64,000 nt of DNA from Marseilla massiliensis (GTDB lineage Bacteria > Bacteroidota > Bacteroidia > Bacteroidales > Bacteroidaceae): assembly GCF_016899955.1 (NCBI RefSeq), contig NZ_JACJJL010000011.1:1-64000 (forward strand), given 5' to 3'. Shown in pieces: positions 15,986 to 25,426 of this stretch. Numbering within the stretch: the stretch's first letter is position 1; each line of letters starts with the position of its first letter. The notes under the pieces are model-generated. The model made no database searches and was not told where the DNA came from. It saw only the letters and a list, made by a program, of their open reading frames with translations. Both the position numbers and the translations under genes were made by a program.

Positions 15986-17827
15986 ATGGAAGAATACATC
16001 GTTTCGGCACGGAAGTACAGGCCTACCTCGTTTGACTCCGTGGTGGGCCAGACGGCACTGACCACCACGCTGAAAAACGCGGTGAAAAGCGGCAAACTGG
16101 CCCACGCCTACCTCTTCTGCGGCCCGCGCGGCGTAGGCAAGACCACCTGCGCGCGCATATTTGCCAAGGCAATAAACTGCCAAAGCCCCACGGCCGACGG
16201 CGAAGCCTGCAACCAGTGCGAGAGCTGCCGCGCTTTCAACGAACAGCGCTCGTTTAACATATTTGAGCTCGACGCCGCCAGCAACAACTCGGTGGAGCAC
16301 ATCAAGACGCTGATGGAGCAGACCAGGATACCGCCGCAGGTGGGGCGCTACAAGGTGTTCATCATCGACGAGGTGCACATGCTGTCGACAGCGGCGTTCA
16401 ATGCGTTCCTGAAAACGCTCGAGGAACCACCCGCCCACGTGATTTTCATTCTCGCAACGACCGAGAAGCACAAGATACTGCCCACCATACTGTCGCGCTG
16501 CCAGATTTACGACTTCGAGCGAATGACGGTGAAAGAAACCATCGACCACCTCAAGAGCGTGGCCGACAAGGAGGGCATACGCTATGAAGAGGCTGCACTG
16601 GCCGTAATAGCCGAAAAGGCCGACGGCGGCATGCGCGACGCCCTGTCTATCTTCGACCAGGCCGCCAGTTTCTGCCAGGGCGACATCACATACCAAAAGG
16701 TGATTGAAGACCTCAACGTGCTCGACGAGGAATATTATTTCCGCATTGTCGACATGAGCCTGGAAAACAAGGCGAGCGGCATAATGGTGCTGCTCAACGA
16801 CGTAATAAACAAGGGCTTCGACGGCGGACTGCTCATTGTAGGGCTGGCCAAGCACATACGCAACGTGCTCATGGCAAAGGACGAAGCCACGCTGCCGCTG
16901 CTCGAGGTGAGCGACGAACAGCGCCGCCGATACGGCGAACAGGCTGCGAGGTGCGACACGAGGTTTCTTTACCAGGCACTGAAAATTGCCAACAGGTGTG
17001 ACATTGACTACAAGCAAAGCAACAACAAAAGGCTACTCGTTGAACTGACGCTCATCGAGATAGCGCAGATAACGCAGCCCGACGATTCGACAGCGTCGGC
17101 GGGGCGCCGCCCCAGACGACTGAAAACCCTGTTCAGGAACATCGCGCGGACTGCCCGGCCAGCAACAGAGGCCCCGCAGGTAGCCTCGGCCGGACCAGTC
17201 AGCAGCGTTATGGCAGCCATGAAGAAAAAGACCGACGAATTGGACAACCAGTACGGAACATCCGGCGAAAAGGCTGCCGCCGAAGCCGCCACGCAACCCA
17301 CAGCGGCCTATTCTGCCGCCAAACGGCCGGCACTGAAATCGAAGGCGGGGGCCCTGGGCTTCTCATGGAACAACCTCAGAGAGGCTGCCCAGCCTAAGAA
17401 AATGCAAGTGATACCGGGCACTCTCGACGCCAGCGACCCCAACGCCAAGCCAAACAACGAGCACAACGAGTTCAGCCAAGACGAGCTTGAGTTCCAATGG
17501 ATGTCGATGTGCAACCGTATGCCACAGAAACTAAGCGGCATTGCGGCCCGAATGAAAAACATGACGCCCACCATAACCGACTTCCCGAAGGTGGAGGTGG
17601 TGGTTGAGAACCAGATAATGCTCGACCAGATGCAGGTGATAAAAGGCAGCATACAGAACACGCTCAAACTGTATCTGCACAACAATGGCATCACCCTCGA
17701 CATGCGCTTGGCCGAACACAATGAGCAAGTGAAGGTATTGAGCAGGCGCGAACAGTTTGAGGAAATGAGCAAGCAAAACCCGGCGATAGAGAAACTGCGC
17801 GGCCTGCTCGACCTGGAGCTGGCCTGA
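15986..17827 (+). CDS. dnaX: DNA polymerase III subunits gamma and tau
   Basis: A 613-residue clamp-loader ATPase that opens the sliding clamp and links the polymerases to the helicase. N-terminal AAA+ domain: FDSVVGQ at the start, Walker A GPRGVGKTT (about 46-54), a zinc module with CQSPTADGEACNQCESC, Walker B IIDEVHM, sensor 1 LATTE and SRC. The clamp-loader domains II-III follow to ~370. The tail contains an Ala/Pro-rich linker (~360-480), then a conserved C-terminal domain. The length fits tau. I saw no obvious slippery site for making gamma. Single-gene transcript with a promoter box at 15947. Confidence 0.95.
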   Translation: MEEYIVSARKYRPTSFDSVVGQTALTTTLKNAVKSGKLAHAYLFCGPRGVGKTTCARIFAKAINCQSPTADGEACNQCESCRAFNEQRSFNIFELDAASNNSVEHIKTLMEQTRIPPQVGRYKVFIIDEVHMLSTAAFNAFLKTLEEPPAHVIFILATTEKHKILPTILSRCQIYDFERMTVKETIDHLKSVADKEGIRYEEAALAVIAEKADGGMRDALSIFDQAASFCQGDITYQKVIEDLNVLDEEYYFRIVDMSLENKASGIMVLLNDVINKGFDGGLLIVGLAKHIRNVLMAKDEATLPLLEVSDEQRRRYGEQAARCDTRFLYQALKIANRCDIDYKQSNNKRLLVELTLIEIAQITQPDDSTASAGRRPRRLKTLFRNIARTARPATEAPQVASAGPVSSVMAAMKKKTDELDNQYGTSGEKAAAEAATQPTAAYSAAKRPALKSKAGALGFSWNNLREAAQPKKMQVIPGTLDASDPNAKPNNEHNEFSQDELEFQWMSMCNRMPQKLSGIAARMKNMTPTITDFPKVEVVVENQIMLDQMQVIKGSIQNTLKLYLHNNGITLDMRLAEHNEQVKVLSRREQFEEMSKQNPAIEKLRGLLDLELA

Positions 17828-18209
17828 CGGGGCTCATGGCCTACGGCAAAGCCTGGCCACAAGCCATGCCCCCTCCGGCCGGCGGGACGAGCCGGCGCTG
17901 CGTGGCCGCACGCCACGCCACGCGGTTGCGGGCCGAGGGGTGCAATCCGGTAGGCGCGCCGCTGCCCCAACCTGCCATCAAGCCGTCAAAAGCATGCTTC
18001 TACATTTATATAGAATGACCCCGCAACGCTTGCGGCCAACAGCCAGAATGACGGTTGCCACCTTGCGGCGAGGCGGCCCGCCGCGCCTTCTGCAAAAGCA
18101 AATGGCCACCCGACGGGCAGCAAAACGAAACGGGCCATGGCCCCGACGGCGGGCTGAGGCCGGGCAAGGCCGGGCCTACCGAAGGGCACGGGCCACCCTG
18201 GCGGCCGGC
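17828..18209. other. intergenic, no gene seen
   Basis: A GC-rich ~380-bp gap between convergent dnaX and asnA. No convincing frame, RNA or array. Confidence 0.4.
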
Positions 18210-18230
18210 ATGGCCCTAAATAAGGGCCAT
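18210..18230 (-). terminator. hairpin over the asnA stop codon
   Basis: ATGGCCCT and AGGGCCAT form an 8-bp stem with a 5-nt loop. The asnA TAG lies inside the structure. There is no T-run after it, so it may protect the mRNA end rather than terminate on its own. Confidence 0.35.
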
Positions 18231-19253
18231 ACCCATTGCCGCGCACTCACGCCTCATCTCCTCGGGCCAGATGCTTGCCTGTATCTCGCCAATGTGGCCT
18301 TTGTGCAACATCACCATGCACAGACGGCTCTGGCCTATGCCGCCGCCAATGCTCAGCGGCAGTTCGCCGGCCAGCAGCTTGCGGTGGAAATATAGCTCCT
18401 TTCTGTCTTCCTTGCCCTCAATCGCGAGCTGGCGAAGCATAGCCTCCCTGTCAACGCGTATACCCATCGACGAAAGCTCAAACGAACGGCCCAGCACCGG
18501 ATACCATATCAGGATGTCGCCGTTGAGCCCCGCCTTGCCGTCGTCGCCCGGTGTCGACCAGTCATCGTAGTCGGGGGCACGGCCGTCGTGCTTCTCGCCA
18601 TTGCTCAGCCTGCCGCCTATGCCAATCACGAACACTGCGCCGTATTTCTCGCAGATGGCATCCTCGCGCTCCTTGGGCGACTTGCAGGGATACATTTGCA
18701 GCAGGTCTTCGCTGTGTATGAACGTTATCTTCTCGGGCAGGAAGGGCTTTATCTGCGGATATGTCTCGCATGTAAGATACTCAGTGCGGCGTATAGCGGC
18801 ATAAATGCGCTCAACCACATTCTTTAGAAAAGCCGTGGTGCGCTGCTCTGGGGTGATGACGGCCTCCCAGTCCCACTGGTCTACATAGAGAGAGTGGAGG
18901 TTGTCGAGCTCCTCGTCGGCCCTTATGGCGTTCATGTCGGTGTATATGCCATAGCCCGGCTCAATGCCATATTCGGCCAGCGACAGCCGTTTCCACTTGG
19001 CCAACGAGTGAACCACCTCGGCCTTGACCATGCCCATGTCATGGATGGGGAAGGTAACGGCCCGCTCCACGCCGTTGAGGTCGTCGTTGATGCCAAGGCC
19101 CTGCAGCACAAACAATGGCGCTGTAACGCGCCTCAGGCGCAACTCTGTCGAAAGGTTCTGCTGAAAGAAATCCTTTATCAGCTTTATTCCCTGCTCTGTC
19201 TGCCTCGTGTCGAGCAGCGCCCTATAGCCTGCGGGCTTCATCACTTTGCTCAT
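18216..19253 (-). CDS. asnA: aspartate-ammonia ligase (asparagine synthetase A)
   Basis: A 345-residue ATP-dependent enzyme that makes asparagine from aspartate and ammonia, with a class II aminoacyl-tRNA-synthetase-like fold. Family features: LRLRRVTAPLFV, GVERAVTFP, QSLAKWKR-like HSLAKWKRLSL, DMNAIRADEELDNLHSLYVDQWDWE, a GIGGRLSNGEKHDGR segment, DDWSTPGDD, and the C-terminal ELPLSIGGGIGQSRLCM. The length is normal. The start was set at 19253 (MSKVMKPAGY), preceded by AAGGAA; the frame runs 43 codons further upstream but into and past the promoter. Confidence 0.95.
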   Translation of the reverse strand: MSKVMKPAGYRALLDTRQTEQGIKLIKDFFQQNLSTELRLRRVTAPLFVLQGLGINDDLNGVERAVTFPIHDMGMVKAEVVHSLAKWKRLSLAEYGIEPGYGIYTDMNAIRADEELDNLHSLYVDQWDWEAVITPEQRTTAFLKNVVERIYAAIRRTEYLTCETYPQIKPFLPEKITFIHSEDLLQMYPCKSPKEREDAICEKYGAVFVIGIGGRLSNGEKHDGRAPDYDDWSTPGDDGKAGLNGDILIWYPVLGRSFELSSMGIRVDREAMLRQLAIEGKEDRKELYFHRKLLAGELPLSIGGGIGQSRLCMVMLHKGHIGEIQASIWPEEMRRECAAMGMALI

Positions 19254-19352
19254 TACTTTTTCCTTATTATTATATTGGACGATGAAACATTGCCCCGACC
19301 CTGAGGCCGGAACAACGGCCCCAACCTGACGGCAGGGCTGAATAATCGAATG

Positions 19353-19383
19353 CAAAGATACACTTTTTACGCTAAAAAGCAAG
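19353..19383 (-). promoter_or_regulatory. promoter of asnA
   Basis: Minus strand CTTG (19383-19380), 19 nt, TATCTTTG (19360-19353). One mismatch in the -33 box; ~100-nt leader. Confidence 0.7.
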
Positions 19384-19628
19384 CTTTAGGGCAACAATTT
19401 ATGCAAACAGACAATATTTTACAAGTATTTACAGCAAAAAGACACACCAACCCGCATTATCAATGTCAACTTGAGCACAGGGCATCTGGCCTATATACGG
19501 CCTACACCCACTGCGCCAACTCAGCCTGCCACCACCCAACCGACTCGGCCGCCATCCACTGCCCAAGGCTTGCCATAAGCCACAACAATTTGGCGCTAAA
19601 TAGGTGTTCAAAATTAATTGCCATCAAA

Positions 19629-19728
19629 TTGTGCGCTATTTCGGAGATGCATGCCAAAGTCCGAAGATAGAGCGTAGCGGGCTACGCGACCGATGAGACT
19701 TTGGTATGCGGCCCGAAAGAGCACACAA
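19629..19728. repeat. 100-nt nested inverted repeat (structured intergenic element)
   Basis: Three nested pairings share one axis: TTGTGCGCTATTTCGG (19629-19644) with CCGAAAGAGCACACAA (19713-19728), GCATGCCAAAGTC (19649-19661) with GACTTTGGTATGC (19697-19709), and the inner GCGTAG with CTACGC (19672-19687). It is preceded by GTTCAAAATTAA, also present at 5078-5089 near the other ACTCCT tract. It resembles a dispersed palindromic element or a structured RNA. Confidence 0.6.
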
Positions 19729-19763
19729 GATGGTGGCAAAGATATAGAGGACACCTGCAAGGT

Positions 19764-19809
19764 CTATTGTCTTAACTCCTTAACTTCCTAACTTCTTAAC
19801 TCCTAAAAA
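19764..19809. repeat. ACTCCT-type short tandem repeat tract
   Basis: CTATTGTCT, then several 8-9 bp AACTCCTT-like units, ending ACTCCTAAAAAGG. It matches the tract at ~5308-5350 in order and ending, so the two are copies of one dispersed element. Confidence 0.5.
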
Positions 19810-20118
19810 GGCTCCTTGAATTATCTGGTGAGCCGTGTTGTCATCCTGTGTGTTACGCAGTGCCGCAGGTGGCGGCGTACCGCCGTGCCCTGGGGTGCTT
19901 TCGGTGAGAGCCCTCTCGTGCCGTTGGGGCGGGGACGGTGGTTCACAACACCTCGCGTCGGGCGCATGGCGGCAGTTTCGGTCTCAGTCGGGTCTCGATG
20001 GCATCTGTTGTTTGGCCAATGCTTCGCGTGTGTCGTCGCGTGCCCCTTTGCATGTTGGTGTCGATGTGGTTGCGTTGCGAAACTTTTTCGGCGCAATCTC
20101 CTTTTGGTTGGCAATCGT

Positions 20119-20149
20119 TTTGTGTTTTCTTCGATTTGATGTAACTTTG
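20119..20149 (+). promoter_or_regulatory. promoter of mfd
   Basis: TTTG (20119-20122), 19 nt, TAACTTTG (20142-20149). Both boxes perfect; the ATG is only 15 bases beyond. Confidence 0.8.
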
Positions 20150-20163
20150 CCGCCGTATTAGCA

Positions 20164-23100
20164 ATGGATATCAAAGAAATAAATCAATTATACGCGGGGA
20201 TGCCACAGGCTGGCGCCCTCGTGGCGGCTCTCGGCAAGGGCGGCGTGCGCTCGCTGGCCCTTGAGGGTCTGGTAGGCTCGGCGGCCCCAATGGTGTTTGC
20301 CTCGGTGGCCGGCAGGTTGCCGTCGGTGCTTCTGTTTGTGCTGGCCGATGCCGACGACGCCGGTTATTTCTACCACGACCTCGTTCAGTTGCTCGGCGAC
20401 GGCAACGTGCTCTTTTTCCCATCGTCATACCGCAGGGCCGTGAAGTACGGGCAGCGCGATGCAGCCAGCGAGATACTGCGCACCGAAGTTCTGGCGCGCG
20501 TGGCCGGCGGCACTGGCGAAGGCCCCTCCGTTGGGGGTGGCTTTCTTTACATAGTGTCTTATCCCGACGCCGTGGCCGAGCTCGTGGTGTCGCGCAAGCG
20601 CCTCGACAGCCGGCGCGTAGAGCTTTCCGTGGGGCAGTCGGCCGATGTGGGCCAGCTGTCGAAGACCCTTGTCGGTTTTGGTTTCAAAGAAGTAGACTAT
20701 GTTTACGAGCCGGGCCAGTTTGCCCGCCGCGGCAGCATCTTCGACGTTTATTCATACAGTTGCGAGTTTCCGTTCCGCATCGATTTCTTCGGCGACGACA
20801 TCGACTCCATACGTACTTTCGAGGTGGAGACCCAGTTGTCGCGCGAGACGCGCGACCGCATAGAGATAGTGCCCGAGCTGGCAGGGCTCGTAGAGGGCCG
20901 TGTGCCGCTGCTGTCGTTTCTGCCCGAGGACGCCGTGTTGGTGGCTCGTGACTTTGCCTTTGTGCGCGATTCGGTGGCCCGCATCTACGACGAGGGCTTT
21001 TCGCGGCAGGCCGTGGCCGAGCGCATGGAGGGCCTCACCGAGATGGAGCAGAAGGCCGTGCGCGAGCAGATGCGCAAGGATGTGCAGCTGGTTAGCCCCT
21101 CGGTGTTTGCCGATTCGGCCTCGGGGTTCAGGCAGATAGAGCTTGGGCGGCGCCACGCCACGCTGCCCGAGGCCACCATAACGTTTGACACTACGCCCCA
21201 GCCGCTGTTCCACAAGAATTTCAACCTGCTGCACCGTTCGCTCGAAGACTATGTGCTCAAGGGCTACAGGCTGTTTATCCTTGCCGACAGCCAGAAGCAA
21301 AACGAGCGCCTGAAAGAGATTCTCGGCGCACGCAACGATGCCGGCGGAGGCACGGCTGCCGCTGTTGAGGCCGGCCATGAGGGCACAGCCCAAGGCGCCG
21401 GGGCGGCAACAGTGGCGCCGGGGCAGGCATGCGCGCCTGTGTCGGGCATCGGCTTCACGCCCGTCAACCGCACCCTGCATGAGGGGTTTGCCGACAACAG
21501 CCTTCGGATGTGCTTCTTCACCGACCACCAGATATTCGACCGCTTCCACAAATACAGCCTCCGTTCCGACAAGGCCCGTGGCGGCAAGGTGGCCCTGACG
21601 CTCAAGGAGATAAAGCAGTTTGAGGTGGGCGACTACGTGGTTCACGTCGACCACGGCATCGGCCGCTTCGGCGGGCTGGTGCGGATGCCGCAGGGCGACG
21701 GTTACCAAGAGATGATAAAGATACAGTATCAGCACGGCGACGCCATCTATGTCTCTATACATTCGCTCTACAAAGTGTCGAAGTACAAGGCGCAGGACAA
21801 CGGTGAGCCGCCGCGGCTGAGCCATCTCGGCACCGGGCAGTGGGAGCACCTGAAGGAGCGGACGAAGAAGAAGATAAAGGACATTGCCCGCGACCTCATA
21901 AAGCTATACGCCAAGCGGCGCCACGAGAAGGGCTTTGCCTACAGCGCAGACACCTTCATGCAACACGAGCTCGAGGCCAGTTTCCTCTACGAGGACACCC
22001 CCGACCAGCTCAAGGCAACCAACGACGTCAAGGCCGACATGGAGCGGCAGCGCCCCATGGACCGCCTTGTGTGCGGCGACGTAGGCTTTGGCAAGACCGA
22101 GGTGGCCGTGCGGGCGGCGTTCAAGGCGGCATGCGACTCGAAGCAGGTGGCTGTGCTTGTGCCCACCACGGTGCTGGCCTACCAGCACTACCAGACGTTC
22201 AGCAAGAGGCTGAAAGACTTTCCCGTGAGGGTCGACTACCTAACCCGGGCGCGCAGCCCGAAGCAGACCAGGGCCGTGCTTGCCGACCTTGAGGCCGGTA
22301 AGATAGACATACTGATAGGCACCCACAAGCTGATAGGCAAGTCGGTGAAGTTCCACGACCTGGGGCTTCTCATCATCGACGAGGAGCAGAAGTTTGGCGT
22401 GGCCACGAAAGAGAAGTTGCGCCAGATGAAGGTCAACGTCGACACGCTCACCATGTCGGCCACCCCGATACCGCGCACGCTGCAGTTCTCGCTCGTTGGG
22501 GCGCGCGACATGAGCATCATACAGACCCCTCCGCCCAACCGTTACCCCATCCAGACGGAGATACACACCTTCGGGCCGGAGATAATCACCGACGCTATAA
22601 ACTTTGAGATGAGCCGCAACGGGCAGGTGTATTTTGTAAACAACCGCATCAGCGAGCTGACACACATAGCCGAGATGATACGCAAATACATACCCGACGT
22701 GCGCATTGCCATTGGCCACGGGCAGATGAAGCCAGACGACCTGGAGCAAATCATCATGGACTTTGCCAACTATGACTACGACGTGCTGCTGTCGACAACC
22801 ATCGTGGAAAACGGCATCGACATCCCCAACGCCAACACCATAATAATAAACGGTGCCCACAACTTCGGGCTTAGCGACCTCCACCAGATGCGCGGGCGCG
22901 TGGGCAGGGGCAACCGCAAGGCTTTCTGCTACCTGCTCGCCCCGCCGCTGGCCGACCTCAACCCCGAGTCGCGCCGCAGGCTCGAGGCCCTTGAAAACTT
23001 CTCCGACCTGGGGTCGGGCATCAACATTGCCATGCAAGACCTCGACATACGCGGGGCCGGCAACCTGCTCGGGGCAGAGCAGAGCGGGTTTATAGCCGAC

Positions 23101-23682
23101 CTGGGTTACGAGACATACCAGAAGATACTCAACCAGGCCGTGACAGAGCTGAAAAACGACGAGTTTGCCGACCTCTACAGCGAGGAGGCGGCTGCGGGCG
23201 AGGCCGGTGGCGACGCCTTTGTCGACGACTGTGCGCTCGAAAGCGACATCGAAATGTACTTCCCCGACCGCTACGTGCCCAGCGACAGCGAGCGAATGCT
23301 GCTCTATCGCGAACTCGACAGCCTGAAGGGCGACGACGAACTGGAGCGTTTCCGCGCCCGCATGGTCGACCGTTTCGGGCCGGTGCCGCAAGTGGGCGAA
23401 GAGCTCATGCGTGTCGTTCCGCTGCGCAGGCTCGGCAAGAGCCTGGGTTGCGAGAAGGTGATGCTCAAGCAGGGGCGCATGACTCTCTTCTTTGTGAGCA
23501 ACCCGCAGAGTGCCTACTACAGGAGCAAGACGTTCGACAGGGTGCTTGAATACATTGCCACCAACCCTCGGCGTTGCAACTTGCGCGAGCAGAACGGCAA
23601 GCGTTCGATGGTCGTCACCGGCGTGAATACGGTGGAAGAGGGAGTGGGCGTGCTCAAGGCAATGGCCGGCCCGGAGGCCTGA
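20164..23682 (+). CDS. mfd: transcription-repair coupling factor
   Basis: An 1172-residue DNA translocase that removes stalled RNA polymerase and recruits UvrA. Domains in order: UvrB-like N-terminal region (~1-330), a variable Gly/Ala-rich linker (~390-425), the RNA polymerase interaction domain (DYVVHVDHGIGRFGG at ~493-507), superfamily 2 helicase motor with Walker A CGDVGFGKTEVA (~637-648), IIDEEQKFGV (~735), TMSATPIPRTL (motif III), the translocase motif region ending DLHQMRGRVGRG, and the C-terminal domain binding UvrA (YFPDRYVPSDSERMLLYRELD). Full length. Large frames on the opposite strand are shadows. Confidence 0.96.
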   Translation: MDIKEINQLYAGMPQAGALVAALGKGGVRSLALEGLVGSAAPMVFASVAGRLPSVLLFVLADADDAGYFYHDLVQLLGDGNVLFFPSSYRRAVKYGQRDAASEILRTEVLARVAGGTGEGPSVGGGFLYIVSYPDAVAELVVSRKRLDSRRVELSVGQSADVGQLSKTLVGFGFKEVDYVYEPGQFARRGSIFDVYSYSCEFPFRIDFFGDDIDSIRTFEVETQLSRETRDRIEIVPELAGLVEGRVPLLSFLPEDAVLVARDFAFVRDSVARIYDEGFSRQAVAERMEGLTEMEQKAVREQMRKDVQLVSPSVFADSASGFRQIELGRRHATLPEATITFDTTPQPLFHKNFNLLHRSLEDYVLKGYRLFILADSQKQNERLKEILGARNDAGGGTAAAVEAGHEGTAQGAGAATVAPGQACAPVSGIGFTPVNRTLHEGFADNSLRMCFFTDHQIFDRFHKYSLRSDKARGGKVALTLKEIKQFEVGDYVVHVDHGIGRFGGLVRMPQGDGYQEMIKIQYQHGDAIYVSIHSLYKVSKYKAQDNGEPPRLSHLGTGQWEHLKERTKKKIKDIARDLIKLYAKRRHEKGFAYSADTFMQHELEASFLYEDTPDQLKATNDVKADMERQRPMDRLVCGDVGFGKTEVAVRAAFKAACDSKQVAVLVPTTVLAYQHYQTFSKRLKDFPVRVDYLTRARSPKQTRAVLADLEAGKIDILIGTHKLIGKSVKFHDLGLLIIDEEQKFGVATKEKLRQMKVNVDTLTMSATPIPRTLQFSLVGARDMSIIQTPPPNRYPIQTEIHTFGPEIITDAINFEMSRNGQVYFVNNRISELTHIAEMIRKYIPDVRIAIGHGQMKPDDLEQIIMDFANYDYDVLLSTTIVENGIDIPNANTIIINGAHNFGLSDLHQMRGRVGRGNRKAFCYLLAPPLADLNPESRRRLEALENFSDLGSGINIAMQDLDIRGAGNLLGAEQSGFIADLGYETYQKILNQAVTELKNDEFADLYSEEAAAGEAGGDAFVDDCALESDIEMYFPDRYVPSDSERMLLYRELDSLKGDDELERFRARMVDRFGPVPQVGEELMRVVPLRRLGKSLGCEKVMLKQGRMTLFFVSNPQSAYYRSKTFDRVLEYIATNPRRCNLREQNGKRSMVVTGVNTVEEGVGVLKAMAGPEA

Positions 23683-23857
23683 CCCGGCCCCTGACGTGCC
23701 GGCCGTAGGCTCACCTGGCGTGGCCCCCGATGGTTTGTCGCTGGCCATGCACCCGGTATTGTTTTACCGCCAAATCAGTGGCTTTCGGCCAAAAGGCCAA
23801 TCCGTGATAGCGCGAAAGTCGCATCCCGGGCGGCATGAAGGCCTATTGGGGGTTGAC

Positions 23858-23891
23858 AAAGGCTCGCAGGCAATTGCCTGCGGGCCTTTTT
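23858..23891 (+). terminator. terminator downstream of mfd
   Basis: AAAGGC-TCGCAGGCAA pairs with TTGCCTGCG-GGCCTTT, followed by T residues. A long stem with no real loop. Confidence 0.7.
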
Positions 23892-23900
23892 GCATGTCCG

Positions 23901-23935
23901 ACGGCCTGACCGCGGGGGCTGCCAGGCCGTTTTTC
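23901..23935 (+). terminator. second terminator downstream of mfd
   Basis: ACGGCCTG (23901-23908) pairs with CAGGCCGT (23923-23930), followed by TTTTCTTT. Confidence 0.65.
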
Positions 23936-24181
23936 TTTACGTCTTGGTCACCGAAAAGAGGGCCGTGAAGGGATTGACGCCACTGCGGAGAGGCATCGGG
24001 GCGGCAGCAGGGAGGGTTGCTTCAACATGCCGCCGCTGTCATTTTGTCTTTCTGTTGCGTCAAAACGTCACACTTTTCGGCGCTGGTATGCTTGTTGCAC
24101 TATCATGAGTGAAAGCCGAAGCGAAAGCCGAGGCAACAGTCAACAAGAACATTAACAACATAAATGATAGGAGATTAGATT

Positions 24182-24607
24182 ATGACACCAGTTAGAAGAA
24201 GCTCAGAATGGATACCGGCAGTGTTCAACGATTTCTTTGATACAGACTTCATGCCGAAGGCAAATGCCACCGCCCCGGCCATCAACGTGAAAGAAAGCGA
24301 CAGGGGCTATGTGGTAGAGCTCGCCGCTCCGGGTTTGAAGAAAGAAGACTTTGCCGTTCACATCAACGATGAAGGCAACCTCACGATAAAGATGGAGAGC
24401 AAGGACGAGAAGAAAGAGGAGGACAAGAACACCCGTTACCTGCGCCACGAGTTTTCATACTCGAAGTATGAGCAGACGCTGATATTGCCCGACGACGTAG
24501 ACAAGGACAAGATTTCTGCAAAGGTTGAGCACGGTGTTCTCACCGTAGACCTGCCCAAGATAGAGGCCAGCAAGGCCAAGGTGGCCCGGCAGATAACCAT
24601 CGGTTGA
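24182..24607 (+). CDS. hsp20: small heat shock protein, Hsp20/alpha-crystallin family
   Basis: A 141-residue ATP-independent chaperone that binds unfolded proteins. The short N-terminal arm (SEWIPAVFNDFFDTDF) is typical of Bacteroidetes Hsp20. The alpha-crystallin domain (about 35-125) includes INVKESDRGYVVELAAPGLKKEDF, a charged loop EDEKKEEDKN-like, and HGVLTVDLPK near the end. No classic C-terminal IxI is evident beyond RQITIG. The ribosome site AGGAGATTAG lies ~8 bases upstream of ATG. Monocistronic. No CIRCE-like inverted repeat is seen upstream. Confidence 0.92.
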   Translation: MTPVRRSSEWIPAVFNDFFDTDFMPKANATAPAINVKESDRGYVVELAAPGLKKEDFAVHINDEGNLTIKMESKDEKKEEDKNTRYLRHEFSYSKYEQTLILPDDVDKDKISAKVEHGVLTVDLPKIEASKAKVARQITIG

Positions 24608-24827
24608 TGGTGACGGCGGCTTGCCTGTACACTTACGGGGCATTGCAGCATGTTGATAGAAAATTGATGTATTGCCATGGGGGCCTGCAGCACATGCGGC
24701 GGGCTCCCATGTTTTTTGTGCGCAGGCGTCGGCAAGGGCTTGCCGTTGCATGCCCGCCGTGTGTTCAGGCTGCGGCTGTGGCTGGCTTTGCCACATGGGC
24801 CGTGTGCCGGCGGCTTGGGCGGTGGGT

Positions 24828-25337
24828 TCAGACAATGTGCAGCAGGCGTGTCTCGGCGTTCTCCATGCGTGGTATCTCGTGCATGCCTTTGCCGTAGTGA
24901 ACGGCCTGTATGGCCTTGTTTATAATGCCGTGGCCCACGGCCAGCACCGTCTTTCCGGCATAGTCGCGTCGCAGCATGCCGATGAATTCGGCGGCCCGCT
25001 GCTTAAGTTGTTCAATCGTCTCGATGTCGTCGGGCCACACCTCGTCTTTCAGTTCGGGTATGTGGCGGCCGGTGAAGCTGCCCCAGTCGCGTTCGCGCAG
25101 CAGCTTTGTGGTTGCTACGGGCAGACGGTGGGGCTCGGCAATGATGGTGGCCGTGTCGACGGCGCGCTTCAGGTCGCTGGATATTACAGCGTCGATTGTT
25201 GCCGATGCCATCTCGTCGCGCAAGGCCTCGGCCTGGCGTATGCCGTTGTCGGTCAGCCGGCCTTGTGTCTGTCCTTGCATTATCTGGTTTACGTTGTCAA
25301 CGGTCTCGCCGTGTCTCGCTAAATACAGAGTGGTCAT
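24828..25337 (-). CDS. histidine phosphatase (phosphoglycerate mutase-like)
   Basis: A 169-residue cytosolic phosphatase of the histidine phosphatase superfamily. The RHGET motif with catalytic His9 lies at the N-terminus, a second Arg in SSDLKRAVDTA, acid Glu in LRERDWGSFTG, and the second His in VLAVGHGIINKA. It resembles CobC/GpmB-like enzymes; the substrate cannot be read from sequence. Divergently oriented to the DUF308 gene with 89 bp between starts. Confidence 0.88.
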   Translation of the reverse strand: MTTLYLARHGETVDNVNQIMQGQTQGRLTDNGIRQAEALRDEMASATIDAVISSDLKRAVDTATIIAEPHRLPVATTKLLRERDWGSFTGRHIPELKDEVWPDDIETIEQLKQRAAEFIGMLRRDYAGKTVLAVGHGIINKAIQAVHYGKGMHEIPRMENAETRLLHIV

Positions 25338-25371
25338 TTGTGGTGTTGCAAAGTATAAATGTTGCGAAAAA

Positions 25372-25403
25372 ATTGTTCCTTACAGTTTTTATCCGTATAT
25401 TTG
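25372..25403 (+). promoter_or_regulatory. promoter of the DUF308 gene
   Basis: ATTG (25372-25375), 20 nt, TATATTTG (25396-25403). One mismatch in the -33 box; start codon 24 bases on. Confidence 0.7.
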
Positions 25404-25426
25404 CAATACGTTAAATCCATAGAATC

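Larger units (their letters stand above)
19384..20118. other. intergenic between divergent asnA and mfd
   Basis: Some 730 bp with no supported gene. It holds a 100-nt nested inverted repeat (19629-19728) and a short-repeat tract (19764-19809), described separately. The rest (19810-20118) contains Arg/Cys-rich frames on both strands that look non-coding. Confidence 0.5.
23683..24181. other. intergenic with two terminator hairpins
   Basis: About 500 bp between mfd and hsp20. It holds the two terminators listed separately; no gene is supported. The last ~100 bp (purine-rich, GATAGGAGATTAG before the hsp20 ATG) is the hsp20 leader. Confidence 0.5.

Noticed and set aside
17222..17240. Programmed frameshift site for the gamma form of DnaX
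   Set aside because: The A-rich stretch (AAGAAAAAGACC) is not a good slippery heptamer in frame, and no stem or upstream Shine-Dalgarno stimulator is evident.
20752..23748. Long open frames on the minus strand opposite mfd
   Set aside because: They are antisense shadows of a GC-rich, fully conserved mfd gene; the sequences are His/Val/Arg-rich with no family resemblance.
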